DNA of 64,000 nt from Arcanobacterium ihumii (GCF_900604515.1 NZ_UWOS01000001.1:310001-374000); one strand, 5' to 3'; shown: positions 7,728 through 18,071, counted from the first letter of the stretch. The notes: generated by a model from the letters alone, not told the origin. Made by a program: numbers and translations.

Positions 7728-8561
7728 GTGATATCACTTAACAACACTCTTTCCATTCAGATGAAGTCGGGTCGCCACAAAGCACACGAGGTGGAAAGCC
7801 CGGGAACTTTCATTATCTCAACAATGCTCGCGGGTGCTCTTATTGGAGTTGCAGACATCGCTATGTTCACCACTGCGGGTCCGTTCTACGTAACCCATGC
7901 GCCCGCTGCCATGCTTATCGCGGGCCTTTCGTTCGGTGTCGGCCTCATCTTGGTTGTGACCTCCGGATCGAACCTCGCTACTTCAGCGATGATGGCACTC
8001 CCCCAAGCTGCGACTGGACGCCTTATATCCTGGAAACGCGCTGCGATCGTCTTGCTTCTAGTTTTTCTCGGAAATCTAATCGGTGCGATTTTTCTGTCAC
8101 TTATCATGAGTGGCACGCACGTATTTCACGGCGATACCGCCGCTCAAGGAATGCTTGAAATGTTGATTGTGGCGAAAGCAGAGAAATCTTCACTTGCTCT
8201 TTTTACCCGTGGAATCATGTGTAACGTGCTTGTTTGCTTCGCTATCTGGAGTCAATCTCGCACCAAGAACGACGCCGGTAAGATGATCATCATCTTCCTT
8301 TGCGTAGCTGCGTTTATTTCATCGGGATTTGAACACGTTGTGGCCAATATGACTACCTTCTCCCTCGGTCTTTTCCACGGCATTGATCAAGCGACTCTCC
8401 TCGAAGCCGCACGCAATTTCCTTTTCGTGGGGCTTGGAAATCTCGTTGGTGGAGGCGTTATCGTGGGAGGTTCGATGCTTGCTCTTTCGGGTTCGATTGA
8501 GACAGCTGCGCATAACGCTCATCATATTTCGGACGACGGCGTTATATCCCACGTGAAGTAG
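7728..8561 (+). CDS. Formate/nitrite transporter (FNT) family channel
   Basis: Membrane channel of the FocA/NirC family, 277 aa, forming pentameric pores for small monovalent anions such as formate, nitrite or lactate. The GTG at 7728 is preferred because AGGGAG lies 9 nt upstream and the length then matches the family; the longer open frame runs back through a hairpin and is not coding. Six hydrophobic segments are visible. The GFEHVVANM motif places the conserved pore His at about residue 203, and ARGIMCNVLVC-like sequence in helix 4 (FTRGIMCNVLVC) matches the family. It appears to be a single-gene unit. Nearby ldh and sdh genes fit a fermentative lifestyle in which formate or lactate efflux is useful, but the substrate is not settled by sequence. 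ATG 7761 is an alternative start. Confidence 0.88.
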   Translation: MISLNNTLSIQMKSGRHKAHEVESPGTFIISTMLAGALIGVADIAMFTTAGPFYVTHAPAAMLIAGLSFGVGLILVVTSGSNLATSAMMALPQAATGRLISWKRAAIVLLLVFLGNLIGAIFLSLIMSGTHVFHGDTAAQGMLEMLIVAKAEKSSLALFTRGIMCNVLVCFAIWSQSRTKNDAGKMIIIFLCVAAFISSGFEHVVANMTTFSLGLFHGIDQATLLEAARNFLFVGLGNLVGGGVIVGGSMLALSGSIETAAHNAHHISDDGVISHVK

Positions 8562-8638
8562 AAACATATTTTTTCATAGCGGTTTTGAATAGTGTGTAGT
8601 AGCTGTTACAACCACTATTTACGCTCCGGCAATTTTTC

Positions 8639-8711
8639 TAAGAGGGCAACGTCCTTAATACGAACCGTCGCCCAAAGCGTCGTTACGTTACTTATACGTT
8701 GAGCCCTCTTA
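8639..8711. other. Long-range inverted repeat downstream of FNT gene
   Basis: TAAGAGGGC at 8639-8647 pairs with GCCCTCTTA at 8703-8711, and the next four bases (AACG / CGTT) extend the stem past a 2-nt bulge. The enclosed 45-nt loop is rich in CG-containing short repeats. The rest of the 283-nt gap (8562-8844) holds only this element and the terminator at 8746. Function unknown; a 3'-UTR structure or small RNA are possible. Confidence 0.35.
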
Positions 8712-8745
8712 AAGCACGGCGCATTCGTAAGACAATAAAACAAAA

Positions 8746-8794
8746 GTGCACCCCTGGTAGTTCCGTTTATTTTTTCGATCTACCAGGGGCGCAC
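8746..8794 (-). terminator. Bidirectional terminator after ribokinase-family gene
   Basis: Stem of 10 bp (CCCCTGGTAG / CTACCAGGGG) extended by GTGC/GCAC after one mismatch, with a 19-nt loop. T-rich tracts flank both sides (ATTTTT on the plus side, TTTTGTTTTATT on the minus side), so it can stop the deoxyribose operon from the right and any transcript from the FNT side. Confidence 0.8.
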
Positions 8795-8844
8795 CATTTT
8801 TGGGCAATCAACCCGATCCATCCGCGTCCGTAAGGAATCAGCTA

Positions 8845-9765
8845 TCAGGCCTCAACTTCTGGAAACGCCTTGAGAAACTCATCGCGAGTTGCATATGAGG
8901 TCTGTGTTCCGAGCTTGGTTACTGAATCCGCTGCGTAAAGGTTTGCCATACGCAGCGAAGCTTCAACGTCACCGGTTTGGACTAGGTGGTGGCTGAAGCA
9001 ACCGATAAACGCATCTCCTGCACCGGTCGTGTCTTTAGCGTTGACTTGAGTACCAGCAAGAAGAATTTCCTTCTCGTTACTAACCCATAGAACGCCCCTC
9101 CAGCCAAGGGTAACGATTACGTTCTTAACGCCCGCTTCGAGTAATGCTCCCGCGGCGTTGCGAACATCATCAACCGTATCAACTGGCATTCCGGTAAGAA
9201 GAGAAAGCTCAGACTCGTTTGGAACGAAGTACTCACAGTCCTTAACTTCAGCTAGAACGAGGTCTGGCTGAGCAGGTGCTGGGTTTAGCAGAACTGGAAT
9301 GTTGTGTTCTTTTCCGAAACGGATTGCAGCATATACGGTTTCAAGCGGTACTTCTAACTGCAGAACAATGAGTTTGCACTTGGAAATATCTTCTTTGGCA
9401 TCTTCGATATCCTGTGGAGAAAGCTGCGCATTTGCACCCTTCACGATGATGATCGAGTTATGTGATTCAGGATCAACGAAGATCGGTGCAACACCAGAAG
9501 TAGCCTCGGTACGAATGACGTACTTAGTGTCAATTCCGTTTGCTTCGAAATTCTGAATCGTATTATCTGCGAAAACATCATTTCCGACGCGGGTAAGCAT
9601 AAGGACATCCGACCCAAGGCGGGCAGCTGCTACTGCTTGGTTGGCGCCTTTTCCACCACAGCCGAGCTTAAAATCGGGTGCTTCAATCGTTTCGCCCTCT
9701 TTAGGCATACGGTGAATATATGAAATCAAATCCACCATGTTCGAACCGATTACTGCAATATCCAC
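8845..9765 (-). CDS. PfkB-family sugar kinase, probable deoxyribokinase
   Basis: Ribokinase-like PfkB carbohydrate kinase of 306 aa. The first signature includes CGGKGANQA (residues 36-44) and the second is DTTGAGDAF (245-253), with catalytic base Asp251. By similarity alone it would be called RbsK, but it is the last gene of an operon with deoC, a FucP/DeoP-type permease and a mutarotase-like protein, the same set as the Salmonella deoK-deoP-deoX genes for deoxyribose use. A second, separate kinase lies in the rbs operon at 20.0-21.0 kb, so the two are probably specialised. The inferred reaction is ATP-dependent phosphorylation of 2-deoxy-D-ribose at C5, giving the DeoC substrate. The start is 1 nt after the preceding stop codon, which indicates coupling. 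Confidence 0.85.
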   Translation of the reverse strand: MDIAVIGSNMVDLISYIHRMPKEGETIEAPDFKLGCGGKGANQAVAAARLGSDVLMLTRVGNDVFADNTIQNFEANGIDTKYVIRTEATSGVAPIFVDPESHNSIIIVKGANAQLSPQDIEDAKEDISKCKLIVLQLEVPLETVYAAIRFGKEHNIPVLLNPAPAQPDLVLAEVKDCEYFVPNESELSLLTGMPVDTVDDVRNAAGALLEAGVKNVIVTLGWRGVLWVSNEKEILLAGTQVNAKDTTGAGDAFIGCFSHHLVQTGDVEASLRMANLYAADSVTKLGTQTSYATRDEFLKAFPEVEA

Positions 9766-9766
9766 C

Positions 9767-10786
9767 CTAGTTCTCCTTTATTCCGGTGGTCACTGAGAAT
9801 GACTTTGTTTCGCCAGCCCCAAGTTGAATCAATGTTCCAGCCTCCTTCGCTGCCAAGAATCCCTCTGGACGGGATGTCCCTGGAAGAACAAAGGCTGCCA
9901 CTTGCTGATCCGCATTGAAAAGTATCCAACGCGTTGCCACTGGGAACGATTCCGTCTTGAATTTAGTCACAAACGTCGTTCCATCTGGAGCAGAAAGCTC
10001 GAATTCGGCAGTTTCTCCATATTGTGGCAGGTTGTCTGCAAAGTAGACGATCTCAGGGTCGAACTCTTTGGCTTCTGCCAAGGAGTTCGCATCGATCTTT
10101 CCAGACAAAATCTGTTCGTTAATCTCAGTCCACCGTGGGGTCGGGTTGACATGCGCAGGTACCGAGCGACGGAGTTGGAATGCGTCGTCTGGAAGTGACT
10201 GACGGGTAATACCATTCTCGACGAACGCGTAGTTCATGTGGCACATGTACTGCAACGGCATTGGTGCGTAAGCAGAAAGGTTAGTTACGCCAAGATCAAT
10301 ATCGAACAGAGCAGAATCTGCCGTCATCAAAACCGATGGTTGCGCACGGTAGTGTGCACCAAAGCCTTGAACGTACTCGTAAGACGAAACTATACGAACC
10401 TTTTTTCCTTCAACTTCAAGCCAAGCGGAATCCATCGTCGCCGTCGGGAATTCTCCGTGTAGCGGGTGGGAGTCAGCTGGGCTTGGGCACCCTGCGGAAA
10501 GCAAACCCGAATGGAATGCGAAGCAACCGTATGTGTCAACAATTTCGCGGCACGGCTGAGGAGCATCGAACATGTTCTTCATGCGGAGGGATTTGCCATC
10601 AAAGTTGGCGTCCCAGATGATTTGCCCCATGAAGGGTAGAACTTCTACGTATCCACGGGAGTTCTCGATCCGAATTGATTCGATTCCCTTAGGATAGGTG
10701 AAACCTACTACCTTGAAATCATTATTCTGGGCGAAGGTTTTCTCTGCTTCGGTAAATGTATTGCGATGTAATGGAATTCTTAACAT
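9767..10786 (-). CDS. Aldose-1-epimerase-like protein (DUF4432 type)
   Basis: Protein of 339 aa with a galactose-mutarotase-like beta fold. Visible features are a PFMGQIIWDANFDG segment near residue 51, FHSGLLSAGCPSPAD near 90 and HPLHGEFPTA near 107, the last two resembling the active-site region of DUF4432/aldose-1-epimerase proteins. No signal peptide is present. Position between a sugar permease and a sugar kinase suggests it interconverts anomers of the incoming pentose; the counterpart in the Salmonella deoxyribose cluster is DeoX/DeoM. Substrate assignment is inference from context. It starts 14 nt after the permease stop codon. Confidence 0.75.
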   Translation of the reverse strand: MLRIPLHRNTFTEAEKTFAQNNDFKVVGFTYPKGIESIRIENSRGYVEVLPFMGQIIWDANFDGKSLRMKNMFDAPQPCREIVDTYGCFAFHSGLLSAGCPSPADSHPLHGEFPTATMDSAWLEVEGKKVRIVSSYEYVQGFGAHYRAQPSVLMTADSALFDIDLGVTNLSAYAPMPLQYMCHMNYAFVENGITRQSLPDDAFQLRRSVPAHVNPTPRWTEINEQILSGKIDANSLAEAKEFDPEIVYFADNLPQYGETAEFELSAPDGTTFVTKFKTESFPVATRWILFNADQQVAAFVLPGTSRPEGFLAAKEAGTLIQLGAGETKSFSVTTGIKEN

Positions 10787-10800
10787 CTATCTATTTCCTC

Positions 10801-12162
10801 TCAAGCGACCTTGCCTGCACGGTAGCGACGCAGGAAGTATACAAGCACGGCCAAGAAGCAAACGAGCGATACTGAGAACGCGGTCTGCATGGAACCGGTT
10901 GAGTCAGAAACGAAACCTTGGATAACTGGGATTACTGCACCACCAATGATCGACATAACGATCACGGCGCCACCGGTTTCGGTGTGACGCTTGTCTTCAA
11001 TTGAGTCAAGGGTACGAGCGTAGATGGTTGCCCAACAAGGGCCAAAGAGACCGGAGGTCAAGATCGCGGCATAAACAGCGGTCATATTTGGTACGAAGAT
11101 AACGTAAGCAAGTGCAAGAACACCAGCAACCGAGTAGCCAATGAGCACGAGGTCAGCATTGAACCTCGTCATCAAGATGTTCGCGAAAACCTTGCCAAGG
11201 AAGAAGGCAACGAATGCTGCAACCATATAGTTGGATGCTGCGCGTTCATTCAAGCTGTCGTCAAGGTTGAGAGCCAAACGAATCGTGAATGACCAAACCG
11301 CCGTCTGCATTCCGACGTATAGGAACTGAGCGAGGATCCCCTCACGGAACTTAGCATTCTTGACCAGGTAAGAAAGGGTCTCACCGATTGTCGCCTTGGT
11401 TTCGTGATGATCACGCATTGGCTTGCAGTGTGGGAACTGGGTAATTGCGATAATGATGAACAGAATAGCCAAAACGATGATAATGAAGCGGTAAGGCTGC
11501 AAGGTGCGCTGAAGCATGTCGTTCGCAAGCTGAGTGCGCTCTGCACCAGAAAGCTCGCCGAGTTGCTTGTGGAGCGCGTCGCCTTCGGTGAAGATAAGGT
11601 ACTTACCAAGTAAGATACCGAAGATTGAGCCAAGCGGGTAGAAGGTCTGTGATATGTTCAAACGAAGAGTTGCAAGACGGCGAGGACCAATCATCGAGGA
11701 GTAAGTATTTGCCGAGGTCTCAAGGAAGGAAAGACCGGTTGCAATGGCGAAGAGCGCTGCGAGGAACACGGTGTAGGTTGCCATATGTGAAGCCGGGAAA
11801 AACAGCGTACAACCAATAATGTAGAAGCTCAGACCAACCAAGATGCCCGATTTGTAGCTCCACTTACGGATAACTCGCGATGCTGGGATAGCAAGAAGGA
11901 AGTAGCCACCATAGAAAGCGGATTGAACGAATGCAGATGCGAAGTCTGAAAGTTCGAAGATCGCCTTGAACTGGGTGATGAGGATGTCATTCAAGCTCGC
12001 GGCTGCACCCCACATCGGGAAGCAGATTGAGAGCAGAATGTACTGGAGAATCGGCGTCTTGTTGAGGTAACCGTCCGAGAGTTGAAGGGACGGATCTTTA
12101 ACGAGACCAAAAGTTTCGTTCTTCACACCCTTTTCGTGGGTGGAGTTATCAATTGTTGTCAT
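10801..12162 (-). CDS. FucP-family MFS sugar permease, probable deoxyribose transporter
   Basis: Twelve-helix sugar:proton symporter of the L-fucose permease subfamily, 453 aa from the ATG at 12162. This start is preferred over the longer frame because GGAG lies upstream and it begins 1 nt after the deoC stop. Typical sequence includes ILLSICFPMWGAAASLNDIL in helix 1 and AFVQSAFYGGYFLLAIPAS in helix 2, both close to FucP. A large loop (about 200-240) separates the halves. In Salmonella the deoxyribose permease DeoP belongs to this same subfamily, and the neighbouring deoC, mutarotase-like and kinase genes make 2-deoxy-D-ribose (or deoxynucleoside-derived sugar) the best-supported substrate. 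Confidence 0.82.
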   Translation of the reverse strand: MTTIDNSTHEKGVKNETFGLVKDPSLQLSDGYLNKTPILQYILLSICFPMWGAAASLNDILITQFKAIFELSDFASAFVQSAFYGGYFLLAIPASRVIRKWSYKSGILVGLSFYIIGCTLFFPASHMATYTVFLAALFAIATGLSFLETSANTYSSMIGPRRLATLRLNISQTFYPLGSIFGILLGKYLIFTEGDALHKQLGELSGAERTQLANDMLQRTLQPYRFIIIVLAILFIIIAITQFPHCKPMRDHHETKATIGETLSYLVKNAKFREGILAQFLYVGMQTAVWSFTIRLALNLDDSLNERAASNYMVAAFVAFFLGKVFANILMTRFNADLVLIGYSVAGVLALAYVIFVPNMTAVYAAILTSGLFGPCWATIYARTLDSIEDKRHTETGGAVIVMSIIGGAVIPVIQGFVSDSTGSMQTAFSVSLVCFLAVLVYFLRRYRAGKVA

Positions 12163-12163
12163 T

Positions 12164-12805
12164 TTACTCTCCGATGAGTGATTTGCCGGCCGATGCTCCA
12201 ATGCGATTGGCTCCAGCATTTACCATTTCATTAAAATCAGCGGCGGTGCGGATTCCGCCTGATGCCTTGACTCCGAAGTCGGGACCAACTGTTTTCCGCA
12301 TGAGTGAAACAGCATGAGCTGTCGCACCGCCGGTCGAGAAACCGGTCGATGTTTTCACAAACCTTGCGCCCGACGCAACGGATGCTTCGCAAGCACGCAC
12401 GATTTCATCGTCGGTAAGGAGACAGGTTTCTAGGATCACTTTGACAAGGGCGCTTCCAGAAACGTCTACGACGGCAGCAATGTCCGATTCAACGAGGTCC
12501 CAGTTTCCGTCTTTAACCGCACCGATATTGATCACCATATCAACTTCAACCGCACCGGCTTCGACCGCTTGCTTTGCTTCGTATGCTTTCGCACCTGATG
12601 TCATCGCACCGAGTGGAAAGCCGACGACGGTACAAATGTTTACGTCAGATCCAGCGAGCAATTCGACGCAGGTTTCGATCCACGTAGGATTGATGCATAC
12701 CGCTCCCATCCCCCACTCGATTGCTTCAGAGCACAATTGTGCTACTTGTGCATGAGAAGCATCAGGTTTTAGCAGGGTATGATCGATCATCTTTGATTTA
12801 TTCAC
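12164..12805 (-). CDS. deoC: Deoxyribose-phosphate aldolase
   Basis: Class I aldolase of 213 aa that splits 2-deoxyribose-5-phosphate into glyceraldehyde-3-phosphate and acetaldehyde. The Schiff-base Lys is Lys151 in [14 protein letters not shown]; the second active-site Lys is Lys180 in VKASGGIRT, and the proton-relay Asp is Asp89 in EVDMVINIG. The GTG at 12805 is chosen because AAAGGAG lies 8 nt upstream and the chain then begins [14 protein letters not shown] as in other DeoC proteins. It is the first gene of the deoxyribose operon. The 211-nt gap before it separates it from the deoR-like gene on the same strand and carries a candidate operator. Confidence 0.95.
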   Translation of the reverse strand: MNKSKMIDHTLLKPDASHAQVAQLCSEAIEWGMGAVCINPTWIETCVELLAGSDVNICTVVGFPLGAMTSGAKAYEAKQAVEAGAVEVDMVINIGAVKDGNWDLVESDIAAVVDVSGSALVKVILETCLLTDDEIVRACEASVASGARFVKTSTGFSTGGATAHAVSLMRKTVGPDFGVKASGGIRTAADFNEMVNAGANRIGASAGKSLIGE

Positions 12806-12910
12806 CGTGGAAACTCCTTTGTTCTGGGCAGTTATCCACAACTTAACAAGGGATCAAGCATTTATAAAGAGGTCCGATTTCTAAGCGAAATTTAACGAAA
12901 ACGGCTTTAA

Positions 12911-12927
12911 ATCAAGGAAAACTTGAT
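12911..12927 (-). promoter_or_regulatory. Candidate operator upstream of deoC
   Basis: A perfect dyad ATCAAG-N5-CTTGAT lies in the AT-rich 211-nt gap between deoC and its presumed regulator. It sits 106 nt before the deoC start and is the only clear dyad in the gap. Assignment to the SorC-type regulator next door is inference. Confidence 0.4.
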
Positions 12928-13016
12928 ATTTTTAACGTGTTCTAGACAACAAACTCGCCCATAAGTTCCCAAGCGGCACAAATGTTCCACACTTAAATAG
13001 CAACATTGATACTAGG

Positions 13017-14000
13017 TCAGACAGAACGCAAATAGGACTGCATAGACTCACTCTGAACGATTGCTCTTGCCGTATCTACATCTGTGACCAGTCGATTCAC
13101 ATACCCATTTTCTAACGCTGCACGGATCACTTTAATCTTCGATGCTCCCCCAGCAACCAGGATCTTTTGCTCTTTATGCCGTAAATCCGGCAAAGAGATA
13201 CCAAGCGTTCGGTTATTGAAATCAGGAAGGCAAACCCGGCCACACTCGTCTACGAACCGAGAACAAATATCCCCTACCGAACGCGCAAAGAGATCTTCTC
13301 GATCATGCTGTGTAAGCGGACTGCGTTCAATGAGATGGCGATTAGTTTTAATGTCCCCCACCGTGTAAAGGACGATCCTTGCTTGAACTGCAAGATCAAG
13401 GACGTGGCGAAATTCCGGTACCTTCATCAAACGGTTTTGTACAGCAACTGAACCTAAGAATGTTGGCGCTGTGAGTGCTACACAACGAGCATCAAATGCC
13501 TGCGCTAGGCGTTGAAGAGTCGTAGGCTGCCCGTCAGCAACTCGCGGTTCAGAAAGCCCATTCGAAACCTGAACCACAGTGACATCTCTGCGAGGCATGC
13601 GTTCAAGATGATCCGCCAGCGCCGCTACCGTTCGTGATGGAACGACGCCAATCATATCGCCGTCGCGTACCAGTGACTTGAGGAGGGTTGCACCCGCTTG
13701 TCCCAAGGCCTGGCGAAGAGAATCATCGTCTGGACGCGCTGGGCTAACCAAAATCAAATCAAGCAAGTGATAGCGCTGAACAAGGGTGTCAACGAGCATT
13801 TCATCGCGCTCACGCGGGTCTAACACTTGCACCCGAATGAAGCCACGCTTTTCTGCGTGTGCCAAAAGTTTAGACACAGTTGGCCTCGCAACGTGCAATT
13901 TATCTGCAACTTCAGCCTGCGTCATCCCAGAATAATACAACTTCGCCGCGTCGATCGATTGAATATCGCGCGGTTGTAGAGAAATTGATTTTTCTGGCAT
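13017..14000 (-). CDS. deoR: SorC/DeoR-type sugar-binding transcriptional regulator
   Basis: Regulator of 327 aa of the SorC family, to which Bacillus subtilis DeoR belongs. The N-terminal helix-turn-helix is at about residues 26-46 (MTQAEVADKLHVARPTVSKLL); the rest is the phosphosugar-binding domain typical of the family, with VDTARAIVQ near the C-terminus. It lies directly upstream of the deoC operon on the same strand, so it most likely represses that operon and is relieved by deoxyribose-5-phosphate, as known for B. subtilis DeoR. That ligand is inferred from context. It is preceded by the guaB terminator and therefore has its own promoter. Confidence 0.82.
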   Translation of the reverse strand: MPEKSISLQPRDIQSIDAAKLYYSGMTQAEVADKLHVARPTVSKLLAHAEKRGFIRVQVLDPRERDEMLVDTLVQRYHLLDLILVSPARPDDDSLRQALGQAGATLLKSLVRDGDMIGVVPSRTVAALADHLERMPRRDVTVVQVSNGLSEPRVADGQPTTLQRLAQAFDARCVALTAPTFLGSVAVQNRLMKVPEFRHVLDLAVQARIVLYTVGDIKTNRHLIERSPLTQHDREDLFARSVGDICSRFVDECGRVCLPDFNNRTLGISLPDLRHKEQKILVAGGASKIKVIRAALENGYVNRLVTDVDTARAIVQSESMQSYLRSV

Positions 14001-14018
14001 ATCGCTAACCTAAATTAA

Positions 14019-14051
14019 CGTGGGTGGGCAAGCCATACTTGCCCACCCACG
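14019..14051 (-). terminator. guaB terminator
   Basis: Perfect 14-bp stem (14019-14032 with 14038-14051) and 5-nt loop, 39 nt after the guaB stop on the minus strand, followed by a TTAATTTAGG run. Confidence 0.8.
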
Positions 14052-14090
14052 AATGACTTCTTGAGGCTAGTTTAGGATGCTCGTCAAGAA

Positions 14091-16017
<1,927 letters not shown>

Positions 16018-16314
16018 TTGGTTGCTCACATCAAAGATGTGCAAGGAGCACTTGTGGACTTTTGGGATTGGCAAGTCCTAGGGAGCTGCAACAACCTTGA
16101 TCCGGAGTTTTTCTTCCACCCCGAAGGAGAGCGTGGCGGCCCTCGACGTCGACGTATCGAACGCGCAAAGAGAATCTGTCAAAATTGCCCAGTAATTGAG
16201 CAATGCCGCGAATACGCTCTTTCTCATCACGAACCGTATGGCGTATGGGGCGGACTGTCTGAAGAGGAACGTGGTCGAATCTTGCAGCAACGTCGTCGTA
16301 GCAAGACCGCGTAA
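16018..16314 (+). CDS. WhiB-family iron-sulfur transcriptional regulator
   Basis: Small redox-responsive regulator of the WhiB family, 98 aa from the TTG at 16018. Four Cys ligands of the [4Fe-4S] cluster are visible: one in LGSCNNLD and three in ICQNCPVIEQC. They are followed by the family GVWGGLSEEER beta-turn and a basic C-terminal tail. The segment FFHPEGERG resembles WhiB4 proteins most, but subclass is uncertain. Two starts are equally well supported: TTG 16018 has AGGAAGGA 8 nt upstream, and GTG 16054 has AAGGAG 5 nt upstream and would give 86 aa beginning VDFWDWQ. It is a single gene ended by the hairpin at 16387. Confidence 0.9.
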   Translation: MVAHIKDVQGALVDFWDWQVLGSCNNLDPEFFFHPEGERGGPRRRRIERAKRICQNCPVIEQCREYALSHHEPYGVWGGLSEEERGRILQQRRRSKTA

Positions 16315-16386
16315 TTTACGTGATTCCCTCCAAACCAAAGCATAAAAGTTTCGGTCTCATATACACGTCAAAATCTTGTTAATAGT

Positions 16387-16420
16387 CTAGTTGAGTTTTC
16401 TTTTCAGAAAACACGACTAG
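16387..16420 (+). terminator. whiB terminator
   Basis: Fourteen-position stem with 12 matches (16387-16400 with 16407-16420), 6-nt loop, then a long T-rich run (GCTTTTAGTTTTG and onward). Typical intrinsic terminator. Confidence 0.75.
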
Positions 16421-16483
16421 GCTTTTAGTTTTGTTTATCTTTTTCCCGTACAGTTTTCTTCGAGACTGCTCATTAATCCACAT

Positions 16484-16500
16484 TATGACAAACCGTCATA
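16484..16500 (+). promoter_or_regulatory. Candidate operator before SGNH hydrolase gene
   Basis: Perfect dyad TATGAC-N5-GTCATA, 22 nt before the GTG start of the hydrolase gene. The position near the transcript start fits a repressor site. No regulator is encoded next to it. Confidence 0.45.
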
Positions 16501-16522
16501 CCTATCGGAGAAAGGCACCGAC

Positions 16523-17617
16523 GTGAAAAAGCAATCCCGAATTTTATCAATGGCTACCGCTATAGTTCTAAGCTTGGGTTTTACTACATCTGCCAGTGCA
16601 GACGATCTTCAAATGAAAACAGATGAAGATAAAATCAACGTCGTTCAACTTGGCGATTCCTATTCATCTGGTAATGGCGCAAATAGTTACTATGAAACGA
16701 TCTGTCACCGATCTTTCGAAAACTACGGAAACCAAGCCGCTGCATCAATCGGCGCAAACTACCGCAACGTAGCGTGTGGGAATGCCGTCGGAGCTAATCT
16801 CCTAGACCAGCCTCAGTACCTTGGCAAAATGTCCTTCGTTACTCGTGGCTATTATCTACCAACAAGCACCTATCCCGATCAAGCTGCAGAATGGATGAAC
16901 CGAGTCAAAGCAGAAAACCGTTGTGGCGCTGTACCGATTGACAATGCATTTTGGGAGTACCGCATGGTTGCTCCTGCACCAGCTGGAGATTTATTCACCG
17001 CTACACTCGAATGCCACCTCTATAACGATGCTCAGCTCAATGCAGTAACTCCTCAAACCGACGCCGTTTTCCTAACCATCGGCGGTAACGACGCAAACTT
17101 CGTGGGTATTGTTTTACACTGCTTCGTGCTGCGAAATGCGGGAAGTTGCAATACTCGGATGGAAGAAGGCAAAAAAGTTGCTTCCACTGTTGCTCCAGAT
17201 CTCCTTAAACGTATTTTCACGGAAATTGAACGTCGTTCCGAAGGTAATGCGCGAGTTTACCTCCTCAACTACCCAGATCTCCTCAATACTGATTCCTACG
17301 TTCTCCCAGAAGGTCCAGCGGGTTGGTACAACGTCGGCAACCAGCTTCGCGCGCTACAGACGGACTACGATACCGCCCAGTCAACTGCGGTTACGAAGAT
17401 GAATACACTTACGAAGTCCAACCGTTACAACTTTGTAGATGTAAAACCTGCTTTTGCTGGTCACGGCCTTGACCCATACATCTTTGCGTCCCAGGCACAC
17501 TCATGGATCGTGCCTCCACTCAGCAACTTTTCGATGTCCAGTTACATGCACCCAACTCAAACGGGATGGAATGCTGAAGCCGCTGTTCTAAGCGAACGGA
17601 TCAAAGCGGATTTCTAG
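16523..17617 (+). CDS. Secreted SGNH/GDSL-family hydrolase
   Basis: Extracellular esterase/lipase of 364 aa from a GTG with GGAGAAAGG upstream. A Sec signal peptide (residues 1-26) ends with ASA before DDLQ. Block I is GDSYSSGNG with nucleophile Ser46; the oxyanion Asn is Asn189 in IGGND; and the catalytic His is in MHPTQTGW close to the C-terminus. Several Cys residues (for example in TICHRSF, NRCGAVP and LECHLY) could form disulfides in the secreted form, as in the Streptomyces scabies esterase group. It stands alone between the whiB terminator and a long convergent hairpin. A lipid or carbohydrate ester substrate and a role on host tissue are plausible but unproven. Confidence 0.88.
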   Translation: MKKQSRILSMATAIVLSLGFTTSASADDLQMKTDEDKINVVQLGDSYSSGNGANSYYETICHRSFENYGNQAAASIGANYRNVACGNAVGANLLDQPQYLGKMSFVTRGYYLPTSTYPDQAAEWMNRVKAENRCGAVPIDNAFWEYRMVAPAPAGDLFTATLECHLYNDAQLNAVTPQTDAVFLTIGGNDANFVGIVLHCFVLRNAGSCNTRMEEGKKVASTVAPDLLKRIFTEIERRSEGNARVYLLNYPDLLNTDSYVLPEGPAGWYNVGNQLRALQTDYDTAQSTAVTKMNTLTKSNRYNFVDVKPAFAGHGLDPYIFASQAHSWIVPPLSNFSMSSYMHPTQTGWNAEAAVLSERIKADF

Positions 17618-17653
17618 AGTTTTCTCTAAGAAGTCCCCGCTCTATCCCAACAA

Positions 17654-17702
17654 ATTGAATGTTGCCTCTATTACCAAAACGGTAATAGAGGCAACATTGA
17701 AT
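17654..17702. terminator. Long hairpin between hydrolase and groES genes
   Basis: Perfect 18-bp stem (17658-17675 with 17681-17698), 5-nt loop, extended by 3 more pairs beyond a single mismatch. It lies between convergent genes and probably ends both transcripts, although T tracts are weak. Confidence 0.65.
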
Positions 17703-17774
17703 CTAATGTATTACACCAAGCCCTTTTACGTCCGCCGGAACACGGCGCTCGCCTAGGCCGGGCGTGTAATCCTA

Positions 17775-18071
17775 CTAGCGCTCAACGATAGCGAGGATGT
17801 CACGTGCGGAAAGAATGATATACTCATCCGCTCCGTACTTAACTTCCGTACCACCGTAACGCGAGTAGATGACGACGTCACCCACCGAAACATCGAGTGG
17901 AACGCGGTTTCCGTTGTCGTCGATACGACCTGGACCTACTTCAACAACCTTGCCTTCCTGTGGCTTTTCCTGAGCGCTGCCAGGAAGCACCAAACCAGAT
18001 GCGGTTGTTTCTTCTGCCTCAACCTGCTGGATAACAATTCGATCCTCGAGGGGCTTAATGGAGACCGACAT
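17775..18071 (-). CDS. groES: Co-chaperonin GroES
   Basis: Ten-kilodalton co-chaperonin, 98 aa, capping GroEL during protein folding. The mobile loop is [12 protein letters not shown] (about residues 20-31), and the beta-barrel roof and C-terminal [12 protein letters not shown] are intact. No groEL follows: the next gene downstream is the oppositely oriented hydrolase, so groEL must be elsewhere. Its promoter overlaps a textbook CIRCE operator, so it should be repressed by HrcA and induced by heat. Confidence 0.97.
   Translation of the reverse strand: MSVSIKPLEDRIVIQQVEAEETTASGLVLPGSAQEKPQEGKVVEVGPGRIDDNGNRVPLDVSVGDVVIYSRYGGTEVKYGADEYIILSARDILAIVER

Noticed and set aside
8639-8711. Riboswitch
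   Set aside because: It lies downstream of genes on both strands rather than in a leader, and matches no riboswitch core I know.
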